Assembly (NCBI GenBank): GCA_963682055.1
Contig: OY821751.1
Location: 14,756,001 to 14,820,000, forward strand
DNA length: 64,000 nucleotides
Reading direction: 5' to 3'
From: Primula veris
Taxonomy: Eukaryota; Streptophyta; Magnoliopsida; Ericales; Primulaceae
Shown: positions 23,062 to 34,370 of the stretch, piece by piece
Position numbering within the stretch: the stretch's first letter is position 1
How the letters are laid out: each line of letters begins with the position of its first letter
Made by a program: the position numbers and the translations under genes
Notes under the pieces: generated by a model
Told to the model about the DNA's origin: nothing
What the model saw: only the letters and a program-made list of their open reading frames with translations
The model's database searches: none

Positions 23062-23735
23062 CAAATGATTGTTTAACAAGTTAGCTGTATAAAGATTTAA
23101 GAGGTCACTGATTCAGTGTGTTTGTATTGCATTACGATCATCTCCCTTCAAACTTTGTTTCTCCTTCATATCTTGAGAAAAGCTGTCGGTGTTATCGGCG
23201 CGATTACCTGGATGAGGTGCACAAAAGACAGTTCACTGTGCCAAAAATACAAGTTGAGCCGATTAAAAGCAATCGGTTCGGTTTGATTTGTTTTGGACCT
23301 AATAAATAATCAAAAACAACCCAAACTACACCAATCGTTATATATTCTAAATTGGTTTAGTTGACTGGTGTGTATACCAATGAGCAACATCTGAGAAGAT
23401 ATGTAGTCAAGAATTTATTAAACAAAACATGTGATGCGGGGGTTGCTTTTTTTATATATTTATTTTTCATGGTTCATATTTTTTAAACGTAACCTAGACT
23501 GATCACACTGCCGTTTGACACTCAGTTATATATAATCTGTACTGGCTCAAATGATTGTGTTGTTAACACGTTAGCTGTATAAAGATTTAAGAGGTTACTG
23601 ATTTATTGTGTGTTAGTAGTATTGCACTACAATCTTCCCCCTTCAAACTTTACTTTTCCTTCTTATTTTGAAAAAAACTCTCCCGTGGTGTTTTCGACAA
23701 GTTTACCTAGATGAGATGAGTAAAAGTTTTGGTTC
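23062..23735 (+). repeat. Duplicated 3'-flank segment of the ALY gene
   Basis: About 170 bp at 23062-23230 recurs at 23549-23730. Shared words are aaatgattgt, gttagctgtataaagattt, aagaggt-actgatt, cccttcaaactt and tacctggatgag/tacctagatgag. The first copy lies within the likely 3' UTR (stop at 22993). Confidence 0.8.
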
Positions 23736-23934
23736 AATAAGTGTCAAAATTATAAATGATATGTTTTTGCTCAAGCTATCATCGATTTGAAAGAAACATA
23801 ATTAATTGTTAAAAATAAAATGCCGATTATTAGATTTGTAGTGAAAAACAAACTTTATTAACTTTTAATGAACTATTTTACTTTTGACAATGTATCGACC
23901 TTCTTTTTATTCTCATTATATTCATTATTTTATC

Positions 23935-24137
23935 ATTTATCATTCACTTTTATAATATTATTCTTATTACTATAGATGAGAGAGAATAGATATAAAGAAA
24001 ATAAAATTACCAAACTGATAAAATAATAAAAAAACCATAAAATATCTATCAATACAAGGAACCCTAACCTGTTAGAGTTATACAAGTACTTAGACCCACT
24101 ATTAGTAAGACCCAATAGTCCAATAATATCCCACAAC
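23935..24137 (-). repeat. Copia LTR fragment or solo LTR
   Basis: 24060-24137 (ccctaacct..agttatacaag..cccactattagtaag..caatagtccaataatat..cacaaca) matches the end of the LTR at 41890-42102. A diverged gagagaata tract to its left fits the other LTR half. No polypurine tract follows at the right edge, so this is a solo LTR or a fragment. The left boundary is approximate. Confidence 0.65.
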
Positions 24138-24489
24138 AGTATTTTAATTTTTGATGGAAAACTTTTGTCACCTTATTTATACCAATTGAGAAAAGAGGGT
24201 TCATCTTTAATTTGAGGAAAGTGATAGGGTAATTGATACAAGTGGTTCTTTGAATTAAAATAATCAAATATTTGTAACATTATAAGATAATTGATGTAAA
24301 TGCTCTCATGAGATTATATATACGAACTCTGCTCTATTTTGGCTATAAATTAGACAATTGATAATATATCAGATTCAAGGAAACAAAAAGAATATACTAA
24401 ATACAATACAAATTAACATGTAACATCAAAATGACAAGACAGAATGAATTATTGAAAGACCACATAACAAAAAGAACAGCGTTTAACCC

Positions 24490-24965
24490 CTGGTTATGAA
24501 GTCGGAAAGCGAAAACAGAAAACGATACGAGAAACGGAAACGGAAAACGTAGACTACTTTTTAATGGGATACGGGAAACGCCGACATAATAATTTTTTTT
24601 AGAATATACGATGTAGAAAATATTTATGAAATAGTCCACATTTTACGAATAATACAATAATACACTGAACAACTAATTAATTTTTTATAATTTAAAAGAT
24701 AAATTATCAAAATAACTTATATTTGCTCTTTTATTAATTTGATTTCATCATATTTTAAATACATTTTTTTATTTTTATTCAAAAATAAGTATATTACCAG
24801 TTTCGTCAATGTTTTATTTAGGTTTCTAAGAAGTATAATTTAAGATTTAAAAAAAGTTTCGCTTAAGTTTTCAAAACGTTTCGGAGACGTTTCCCCTAAA
24901 ATTTTGAAATAATATCGTACCCGTCTCCGAGACGCGTTTCAAGGGAAACGTGATACGTACCCTAA
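24490..24965. mobile_element. Candidate nonautonomous DNA element with GGAAACG-type ends
   Basis: The left part is full of gaaac/ggaaacg words (24505-24580), and the right part has their inverse (cgtttcggagacgtttcccc...gggaaacgtgatacgtacc, 24880-24960). This resembles short hAT-like elements with GTTTCC-rich subterminal repeats. No coding capacity and no proven target duplication. Confidence 0.35.
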
Positions 24966-25244
24966 AGAGAATTTCCGGGTAACCATGGACCAATTAAATT
25001 AAAAAAAAAATGGAAGGATAATTAAAAAAAAAAAAAAAAGAAACAAAATGAAATTCCAAAAGCATATGATAAGGTATAACAAATCAATCACATCTCTCTG
25101 CTACACTATCAAAACAGTACCGAGTAACCAACTAAGCAAGTCTATCAGGCAAACCATGAAATTTAATTAGAAAAAAGTACCATGGAAAGTTAGCAAGTAG
25201 TGTAATAGTAACATTTACTCAAATCAAAGGTTGAGAAACCTGTA

Positions 25245-28200
25245 TCATGGCAGAGCATACTCTCAGATAAAGGCCAGGGTTGTCCACATTAGAACACAGG
25301 TTTGAGATAACCTTCTCAAAGAATTTATAAACCATCTAATCTAACTACCAAGTAATGCTTTCATCTTTACTAGAAGATATAGAGAGGTCAAACACTTTCA
25401 CATTCCTAAACAAAAAAGTCATTAAGCATTGCAAAGAAACCAAATATCTGTTCTAGTTATAAAAAAAATTGGGCGATTTTGACTCAAGGCTCAAGTCCTT
25501 TGCTCAAGTGTGGTTAAAGCAAAAGAATCATCATTGAACACAACTACTGAATTCGTTTATATCCTTAGTGACAACACATCTTTTCTACAAAATAAAAAAA
25601 ACTTTACAAAAGTGATTCTGCAATAGTAACTGATATGTTTGAAATTGTAACAGAAATGTACACCCGCTTTTACAATGAGAAGTCCCTATAAAAATTAGAT
25701 TAGAAAAACTAAACACAGAACAGAAGGATTATTAATAAGCTGAACTGAATCATACAATAATTTCTTGTGAGCACGGTTTTCTTAATTTATCTATGACTTC
25801 GCATCAACAAAAATATACACTTTCAAACTAAGCAATCACAAAGAAACTCATTGATAAATATGATCTAAAAAAAATAAAACTTAATGGTAATTCATTACTA
25901 ACAAGGAACACTGAAAAACTAAAGATAAACACTTTCAAAGATTAAATAAGATATGTAATAGAAATTTGCTCTCAGGTATGGGCCACGGTCCACATTAGAG
26001 TATCTATCGGGGCTTGAAACAAACCACCCAAAGATTTTAACCATAAATAAGAAGACCGTTCAGTAAAGCTCTGAGTAATTCTTTCATCTTAACTCTAGAA
26101 AACGGAGAGGTTCTAAACCCTTCAAAGTCCTAGAGAAAAGAGTAATTGCCAGGAACTCCGCAAAAAAGGTAATTTAAACTTATTAATTTAGTTCAAATTA
26201 AAGGTAGGTCCAAAATCAAACTTCTAAACTCTAGATTCAGTGTGGTTAAAGCAAGAAAATCATTCACCGAACACAGCTAAAAAAAAAATCTTGATACTAT
26301 TACTGAATTGTGAACTTCAATACATTTGAATAGAACTAATCCATAATGGAATTATGCAATAGACATTTCTGTAATACCAACGAGTTTTTACACAAAATGC
26401 AAACCCGCTTTTTAGAGCATACATTGAATATTGATGAAGAGAATAAATTGTCACAAGTAATAATTTAACAAGTCTAAATTGAGTCACATTATTGTTGTAC
26501 AAGTACAACAAAATCACCATCTTTCACTACATGCTAACTAAACATCTAATCATGGAAAAAGAGATGAGAAAAAATTAGGAATCAAAAAAAATAAACTCTT
26601 TTACCGATTAACAATCAACAAAAATAATCTATTTTAGCAATTAACTATAATATATCTCCTCAAATACAAAGAGGAATATTCCTCTTTGTTATGTTAATAA
26701 CATCTTAATCAAGAACACCATACCAAGAAATAATCTAGAAATTAAAACCTCAAATGAAATCGATATTATCTAAATAAATGCATGCAGATATATACATGTC
26801 CCCAAACTTGCACAAAGTAATTTTAATATTTAAGTGTCAAAATTACTGATAGACATGCCCTCATTTTCTCTAGGTAAGCCACGTAAAGAAGGCAAAAGAT
26901 AGGTGCATCACGTAGTATGTAGCTAGATGTATTGGGTAGCTGAGTTGTATTAAAAATAATCTCATTAACTAATTATGTTCAGAATATAGGACTACTACAC
27001 AATTGCAAACCTTCATACATACAGTCAGTAATTTGTCAAGTATTGTGCACAAGAAGAAGTTGAAAACATTAAAACCAAGAGCTTTACCATTCAAACAAAA
27101 TTTCTCAAGACGATCCATCGAGTGTAACAAAGGCAATTCATGGGTAAAGTAGACACACAACAGCAATTAGACAACAAATACCATTAAAAATAAGTTGGGA
27201 GTTCTAAAAGAAGATGCATATATCGTGAACGTAGTGTATTCTTAACAAACTGATTAAGCATTACAACAATTAAAAAAGAGGTTGTGCACAATCTGAACCG
27301 GTCCTGTTTTTTATGTTCTACCCGTACTTTATTAGGTTTCTAAAATTTGTGCTTATTCGTCTTTTAATGATCTGTACAAGTGTAATATTTTCCATTTCCG
27401 TGTTCATAATTGATTCCCCAAGCTATTACATTTATGTGTGTACCCCTTTAGAGGGTGAGCTAATAAAAAGAAAATTAAACATATACACACAATAATCTAG
27501 TACCTAGTAATTTACAAACACACACCTGGTGTTTGTAGAGGCAGGGAGAGAGATACGCCTGATTTACCGAATGAATTAAAAAAACAAATAATGAATTAAA
27601 TTAAATTAAATTAAATTAAATAGGACCCAAAATAAGGGAGTATGTTATGTTTAAGAGAGATGCAAGCTATTAAAATTGAATGCCGGCCGACTAAACCGAC
27701 CAATTCTTAAATACCCAACTAAAAACCAAAAAAAAAACGCACACGATGATATCACCTCAATGTTTTGGTACGTAAAACACATATGTCACAAGAATCCTTC
27801 ACATAGTAAAGCCTAGATATAAAAGAGAACCGCATCAAAACACAGTAAAGTGGTCAAATTTAATAGTTTTCGATTATTATTTACAACAATAGCAAATTAA
27901 AGATAAAAACTCCTTCAAAAGATAAAACAAGATATGCATTTGGCAAATTGCTCTCAGATATGGGCCAAGGTTGTCCACATTTAGAGTATCAAAGCTTGAA
28001 ACAAACCAACTAATGATTTTAACCATAAATAACAAGACAATTCAATAAAGTTCTAAGTAATTATTTCATCTTAACTCTATAAAATAGAGAGGTTATATAT
28101 AAACCCTTCACAGTTCTAGAGAAAAGAGTCTTCAATAATTGCTAAGAACCCCAAGAAAAAGTTAATTTCAACTTATTTATTTAGTTAAAATCAAAGTTAG

Positions 28201-28600
28201 GTCATAAATCAAACTCCTTAACTCTTTATTCAGTGTGGTTAAAGCAAGAAAATCATCATAGAGCAAAGCTAATACAATATCTTAATACTTTAAATAAATT
28301 GTACATTTTTAATACATTTGAATAGAATTATCCCATAATGCAAATTTGTAATAGACATTTCAGAATTGAACTTAATAGTTTTTTACACAAAATGACAATA
28401 CTATTTATATCATACATTGATGGAGAGAATAATTCGTGACAATTTTTATAAGTCAAGATTATAAGTTAAGTACTAAAATTAATCATTCACATTAATGTTT
28501 GTACATGTACAACAAAAACACTATCTTTAACTCCATGGCAACTAAACTTCTAATCTATATTAAATAAAAGCATGGAAAAAGAGATAATAAAAAAGTTCTG
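25245..28600. repeat. Three diverged copies of a ~600-bp unit
   Basis: Copies lie at about 25250-25720, 25880-26570 and 27860-28600. Shared phrases are ctctcag-ta-gggcca..g-tccacatt, aaccataaataa-aag, agagaggt..aaacccttcaca, cagtgtggttaaagcaa-aaaatcatca and acatttgaatagaa. A 1.3-kb gap separates copies 2 and 3. No frame runs through them. They may be decayed noncoding or transposon sequence that I do not recognise. Confidence 0.75.
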
Positions 28601-29560
28601 CTAAAAAAATATCCATTTGGTGATTTAACAATAATATATTCTATTTGTTGTTCTTTGATAGAAAGAGAGAAATCTACTATTTTTTGAAAATTTAATCTGA
28701 TCCAAATAGAATTTAATTTTCATCAAATTTTATATAGAGCTCCATAGCTGTTTTCTATGACAACTCATCAATGGAAAAAAAAAAAATCCTAACTTCAAAG
28801 GCATTTTAATACTCAATATCAATACAAAAATATTACTAATGAAAAGTAGCAAAAGTTTTTTTTGGGCAAAATTATCAAGGTACCTTCATAAATACACAGT
28901 AAAAAAAAAAAACCAATAAAAATGAAATCATCAAAGTTTCTTAATAAAAAGAAGAAAAATCTTACAAAATAGTAAAAAAAAGTAATAAAACGAAATAAGT
29001 AGTAAAAAAAAAAATGCAGGACCTACGAGAAAACGCACGGATCCAATAAAGAAACGGATACAGCGTGTCCATAAGTACTTTTTATTTAATTAATTTAGCA
29101 TCACTTTTGTTTATGTATTTAATTTCCTTTTTGCTATTGTGTTCAGCAGTGGAAAATCATTTTACTCTAGATGCTTTATGTAAATATATTTACATAGATA
29201 AATAGATATATAAAATATAAAAAGAAAGGGAAAGGGAAAAGGGAAATATTTTGTTGTGCAATAGTGATATTATTTATATAGGGATTGAGAATTAGGGCTT
29301 TTGCTAATTACATGGGTCCCTATATTTTTTACATATATTTTCTAATTTGTCCATTCCATTTAGGGTCCCTTTCACAACTTTTGAAAATTCACAAATTATT
29401 TAGCCTCAAAAATTCATATTTTTAAAACATATTTTTATTCTAATCTGTAAGGTGTTATTGACACACATATAGATGTTATTGTTAGATTTCATAAATCAAT
29501 TAATTTATCACAACAGAACTTGATTTATCAAAGACCTTTACGGTTTACATATAGTATAAC
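28600..29560. other. AT-rich intergenic DNA, no gene
   Basis: A-runs and AT-rich sequence without a coding frame or a recognised repeat. Confidence 0.5.
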
Positions 29561-29721
29561 ATTGTCTAATTACTTGATAAGTATAATATATGCGGTGACC
29601 GGTCCAAGCCTTACTGGACTTGGGCCTGGCCGCCCCTGGATATACGTGATAACGATCTATTCCATTGTGTGTTTAATAGGCGGCGGCAGGGGTTTAACGA
29701 ATAGATAGTGCGTAACATGTC

Positions 29722-29830
29722 GGGTGCGATCATAAGAGCAATAATGTATCGGATTCCGTAGTCTAGCGTGCTTGGAAGAGAATAGTAATAGAATGGGTAA
29801 CCCCCTGTAAAGTCCTCGTGTTGTATTTTT
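29722..29830 (+). pseudogene. 5S rRNA pseudogene 1
   Basis: It follows the 5S order: gggtgcgatcata, a degraded middle, agcgtgcttgg-agag, atgggtaacc, agtcctcgtgttg, then a T-rich terminator. Substitutions in the internal promoter (GGGTAACC for GGGTGACC) and a shorter length argue against function. Confidence 0.85.
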
Positions 29831-30038
29831 TTGATTTTTTTTCCGTTAACTGCTCGTTGTTGTTGTTTTTTCGTTCCGAGTTGGTTTTTGAACTTGTTAA
29901 GTTAGTATTTTATATTATTTTGAATTATTAAATATATTTAAATCAATTTTATCAGCGAGAGAAGAAGTCCATCGGTTCTTAAGAAGCGAACAAGGCATCG
30001 GTAAAATGGTTAAAAAAATATATGGTGCGTAATATGTC

Positions 30039-30157
30039 GGGTCTGATCATACCAACACTTATGTACTTGATCCAATCATAACTCAGCAGTGACGCGTGCT
30101 TCGGTAAGAGTAGTAACAAGGTGGGCGACCCCATGTGAAAGTTTTCGTGATGCACAC
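30039..30157 (+). pseudogene. 5S rRNA pseudogene 2
   Basis: Recognisable words are gatcataccaacact, gcgtgcttcgg, gtgggcgaccc and cgtgatgca, followed by TTTTTT. Several substitutions fall in the internal control region. Confidence 0.85.
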
Positions 30158-30387
30158 TTTTTTGCGTTTTTTTCCGTCAACTGCTCGTTGTTGTTTTAAT
30201 ATTTTAATTTATTTATTTTTTACTTCCCGGTTGGTCTATAACTTGTTAAGTTAACCTTTTATATTATTTTGAATTTTTAAATAACTTTAAATCAATTTTA
30301 TTACCTAGTGAAAAGGCCGGTCGGTTATTTAGAAGATAACAAGGCGTTGGCAGAGGATTAAAAGAATAGACGGGTGCGTAACATTTC

Positions 30388-30504
30388 GGGTGTGATCATA
30401 CTAGCACTAATGCACCGCAGCACACGAAAACTCCACAGATAAGCGTGTTTGGGCGAAAGTAGTACTATAATGGGTGACCCGTGGCAAGTCCCCGTGTTGC
30501 TCCA
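30388..30504 (+). pseudogene. 5S rRNA pseudogene 3
   Basis: Good 5S match at gatcatactagcactaatgc, aagcgtgtttgggcga, agtagtacta and atgggtgaccc. The first third (gcaccgcagcacacgaaaac) is altered, and the 3' end is ccccgtgttgc. Confidence 0.85.
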
Positions 30505-30734
30505 GTTTTTTACGTTTTTCCTCGTCAACTACTCATTGTTGTTGTTGTAATTTTTTTTATATTTTTTTCCGTCCTTGTTGTTCTTTAAACTTATTACGTT
30601 AGCATTTTATATTATTTTGAGTTGTTAAATACTTTTAAATAAATTTTAATACCGAGAGAAGAAGTCGTTCGGTTCTTGGGAAGCAAATGGGGTGTCGGCG
30701 GAGGGTTAAAAGAATAGACGATGCATAACATGTC

Positions 30735-30763
30735 AGGTGAGATCGTACATCACTAATGCATCA
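30735..30763 (+). pseudogene. 5S rRNA pseudogene 4, 5' piece
   Basis: The 5S 5' end (aggtgagatcgtac..cactaatgca) runs straight into the retrotransposon LTR at 30764. The remainder resumes at 40483 after the 5-bp target duplication CATCA. Confidence 0.85.
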
Positions 30764-32046
30764 TGTTGGTCCGTAGGTGTCTAAACCTTATAGGGGGGGT
30801 GAATAAGGTTTTCGTACGTTTTTTGCGGAATAAAAACTATGGGTTATTAACTAAGCTAATTAGCCGATTTTATAACTAAAACACTTCGTTAACAAATAAA
30901 AGCTAATATAATCTATGCAAACAATAAATAAAAGCGATAGATAAATTGCGAAATGTAAAAAAGATAAGGAAAAAGAAATAACGCAAGATTTATAGAGGTT
31001 CGGCAAAACGCGCCTACGTCCTCTCCTCGGTATTTTCACTATCGAGTGTTTCAATAGAATCTCGTTCCAAGGTTACAACCTAACGAGCTTAATCAACCGA
31101 TTGAGCTCCCCCTCACTTAATGAGTGTCCCAAATGATAAGCCTAGAGCTTTTAAGCTATATTTACTTGAAAAGCCTCTACCCGATCACTCGCTCACAAAT
31201 GAGTTTATAAAATACTCTTTTACAAGATTGAATTTTAATGGATCACTCACTAACAAATAATATCTCGAATTTTATAAAATTACAAGAATAATACTCTCGA
31301 GAATATTTATGAATACAAGTGAGATATTGGAAGTATAAGCTTGAAGAATTGCTTTGTAGGAATTGCTTAATTGTTGAGTGTTGATTGGCGCCTTCTACAA
31401 AGGGTTTGTAGCTTATTTGTAGAGCCAAAAAGGTCCATTAATTAATAGATGACCGTTGGCAGTTGTTGAGTAGCTTAGCTGCTAGTTTGCAGCAGTTCGC
31501 CCAATTTTCAGGATGAGCTTAAAAGCTGGAATTTGAAATTCTACAGAAACGATCGGTCGTTTCTGAAAAACGATCGGTCGTTTCTGAAAAACGATCGGTC
31601 GTTTTTCATCTGTGCTCACTGGAAGAATTCATACATAAAACGATCGGTCATTTTAGCTTTGTGATCGGTCGTTTTTGCTAAGTGCTCACTGGACAAATTT
31701 AACCTTAAAACGATCGGTCGTTTTAAGTTCTGTGATCGGTCGTTCTTTTAATCTGAGCTCACTGGAAGAATTTCGCACTGAAACGATCGGTCGTTGATGC
31801 CTCATGATCAGTTGTTTTTTGTTCTGGCAAGGTTTCGGTTTTCTCGACAAACTTTGAAAGCCCGTAATTTGTCCGTTTCAAATCCGATTAAGGTTTCGTT
31901 TGAACCGTTGGCTTCGTATTTACGTAAACTATCATTCCAAACCTTTGACACACTCGATAAATGATTAGTACGCAAAACAAGCTTTTATCATGTTTTACAA
32001 ATATTGTTATCATCAAAATAATCGATTAGAAGAACAATGTTCAACA
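30764..32046 (-). repeat. 3' LTR of the Sirevirus-like element (1,283 bp)
   Basis: Pairs with 39273-40482. Relative to the other LTR it holds about 37 bp extra near 31083-31118 (cgagcttaatcaaccg and following) and one extra 20-bp copy of the CGATCGGTCG motif near 31568. The motif array is at 31549-31818. Confidence 0.95.
31549..31818. promoter_or_regulatory. CGATCGGTCG motif array in the 3' LTR
   Basis: About seven good and two degenerate copies of (AA)CGATCGGTCG(TT) alternate with the words gtgctcactgg and gctcactggaagaatt. The array lies about 130 bp upstream (in element sense) of the TATA-like TACAAATAA near 31414-31422. Confidence 0.8.
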
Positions 32047-32048
32047 AT

Positions 32049-32060
32049 CTCTCCCTTTTT
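32049..32060 (-). other. Polypurine tract
   Basis: The minus strand reads AAAAAGGGAGAG two bases before the LTR start (AT|TGTTGAAC), the site that primes plus-strand DNA synthesis. Confidence 0.85.
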
Positions 32061-32592
32061 GATGATGACAAAATATTGACTATAACATACTATAAGCTCT
32101 TTTTGCTAAAACAAGTATAACCGAGATGTGTAGATGACGTTTTACTTGGATAAAAGGTTTTTAGAAAAGAAACAAGTAAATGTCATAACATCCGATTTAA
32201 AACGAAGTATGACAATGCTAAACCGATTAAGGATAACGAAAGATCAAATTCAAGCGAAAAATCGGCCAAAGTTTTGCCTAAACAAGGTCAATCGCCACAA
32301 ATGAAAAACACCAAGTATAACCCAATCAACTAGATATTATGCGCACAATTTCAATAATAACAATTATAACCACGCATATATTAAATAAAAATCTCACAAC
32401 GCATAAGCACTTATAAAAAGCAACATAATAACGATTCATAAAATAAAACGTTTGCTACTTATTACATCAAAAACCAACGTTGTTCGAAATCGAAAGAAAT
32501 GAGAAATGCATGAGAAATACAACGCAAAAACAAAAGAGAGGGTATTTCTCCCCCTTTGACATCATAAAAAAAAAACATAAAACGATATCCGC

Positions 32593-33909
32593 CTAGTCGC
32601 GGTGAGAGGTCGCATCATCCTCTTCGTCTTCGTTATCGTTGTGGGGCCCGGCAAGGTCGGGAAAATAGCCGTGGAATTGCGCCCTTTGATCGGCACTTTC
32701 GCGATCAAGTTGGTCGAGCTCTTCTTGACCCGGTTGCAAGAATAGAAACATCCGACGAGTCATTTGGGCATTCCGATATTGGTTGATGAAGAGATAATCG
32801 TAGAACTTATCGGAGCGCGGGACACGAGAGGAAGATCCCACGGGAGCTTTTCCTTGACGTCGAGAGGAGGTAGGGATATCGGTGGGGGGAAGGGACTCGG
32901 AGGAATTATCCGCACGAGCGGCTTGTGGTGTTGGCTTAGGGCCGACGTACTCTTCCTCTTCGGGAGTAAGAGGAGCATAGTCGGGGCCGGATACCCGCTT
33001 ACCGGACCAAGTTATGGACTTGTCGGTAATGTGGAATTATGGACATTTGGGAAAGATAGGAAGTGTCCCAAATGTGTTTATCCTTGTTCTTGAAGAGGGT
33101 TCCTCCGGGAACAAGGTTGCTATCTTTTAAGATAGCCGAAATCAAGGCACCGTAAGGTAGCCCATTCTTAGATTTTGTTTTAAGAGAATCCATCTTAAAA
33201 ATATGAGCGTCGCGAAGTCAAGTTTGACTCGGCGATGGATGCACCCGAGAAGAAAGATGTACTCGTTGGTGACATCCGTGAAATTGGAAGTATGAGGTAG
33301 GACAATATGAGATAGGATATGATAGGCTAATTTATTTCGAAAAAGAAGGCCGTGGGCCTTGTTGGAGCGATTGTTATGGACGGGATGAAAAATTTCGTTT
33401 TTGAGATCGTTGAAGTTATCGATCTCGAGAGTCTCACAAAGGTCATCACTCGACTCATAGACGCCGTCGTTATCTAGGCGTAATAGATTTCGTAAACGGT
33501 CTATACCGTAAACGAATGGTTGTCCGTTAAATGATGAACGCAAACGGAGTGCGTCATCATGATCCCAATCAAGAACTAGGTGATGATAGAATTCATATAT
33601 GTTTTCAATGAAGAACGGCATTTTAAGAGTAAGAATAACATCGAGTTTTTGAAAACTTAAATCTAGCATAAGAGCGGGAAATCGTTCACGGAATAGAAGC
33701 ATATCTAGTGTGAAATTAGACAATATACCTCTTTTACCCATCGTGGGTGGATAGAGAGGAGGAAGAGAGCCGGAAGAGGCACCGGGGCCCGAGGGTGGAG
33801 CGGTAGAGGAGCCGGTTCGGCGACCGCGAGGAATACGGGGACGAGGGGACGGAGGCACGTAGGCTTCGTCATCTTCATCCACGAGGGAAGTTCTCTTAGT
33901 ACGAACCAT
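32593..33909 (-). pseudogene. Extra 3' ORF of the Sirevirus-like element, frameshifted
   Basis: It starts at ATG 33907-33909. The first piece (to 33142) has an acidic, Pro/Arg/Ser-rich N-terminus (residues 10-55), then a globular part with FFIENIYEFYHHL, FVYGIDRLRNLLRL and LAYHILSHIVLPHT. The second piece (33193-32999) contains KNGLPYGALISAILKDSN. This order resembles the plant family called putative plant transposon protein (PF20167), found as the additional ORF in Copia and Gypsy elements; I infer that from memory. The third piece (to 32593) has an acidic tail with EDEEDD. Two breaks separate the pieces: one in the A-run at 33197-33201 and one near 33000. Function in the family is unknown; some authors call this position env-like. 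A TATA box and motif array lie just upstream. Confidence 0.7.
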
Positions 33910-33962
33910 ATTTGATTGATTTCGGATAGAAATTGGAATATTTGGGTGATTTGGGCGAATTT

Positions 33963-33970
33963 TTTATATA
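33963..33970 (-). promoter_or_regulatory. Internal TATA box upstream of the extra ORF
   Basis: The minus strand reads CTCTCTCTTATATAAAA, a pyrimidine patch followed by a strong TATA box, 53 bp before the ATG of the extra ORF. It suggests a separate transcript for that ORF. Inference from consensus and position. Confidence 0.6.
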
Positions 33971-34042
33971 AGAGAGAGAGTTGGTTTTTGAAAATGAAGT
34001 GAAATTAGGGTTTTGAGGGAAGTTAAACACTGAGAAACAGAA

Positions 34043-34190
34043 AAACGATCGGTCGTTTTTATGTTTCGATCAGTTGTTTTGGAATGAAAATGTTCCAGTG
34101 AGCAAACCTAAAAACGATCGGTCGTTTTTAAGGAACGATCGGTCGTCTGTAGAAAAACGATCGGTCGTTTTTACAGACGATCGATCGACT
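34043..34190. promoter_or_regulatory. CGATCGGTCG motif array inside the element
   Basis: Four good and two degenerate copies of the LTR motif lie between pol and the extra ORF, about 70 bp upstream of the internal TATA box. The companion word appears inverted (ccagtgagc), so the module is in the opposite orientation to the LTR copies. Confidence 0.8.
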
Positions 34191-34285
34191 GCAAATAGGT
34201 TACAGAACAGGAATTATTTGCACTTTACGACACTGATTTGGCATAAAAAATATAACAATACTGAAATATACATAAAATTAATCAA

Positions 34286-34286
<1 letters not shown>

Positions 34287-34362
<76 letters not shown>
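34287..34362. repeat. (TA)n microsatellite, ~76 bp
   Basis: Uninterrupted TA repeat between the pol stop codon and the internal motif array. Open frames reading Tyr-Ile repeats here are artefacts. Confidence 0.95.
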
Positions 34363-34369
<7 letters not shown>

Positions 34370-34370
34370 T

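Noticed and set aside
29560..30763. Cassandra-type TRIM elements, which carry 5S sequence in their LTRs
   Set aside because: No primer-binding site, no polypurine tract and no TG...CA ends between copies; spacing and T-rich terminators fit true 5S rDNA units.
31549..31818. CRISPR-like array (short repeat with spacers)
   Set aside because: The genome is plant, the repeats are about 14 bp with irregular spacing inside an LTR, and there are no cas genes.
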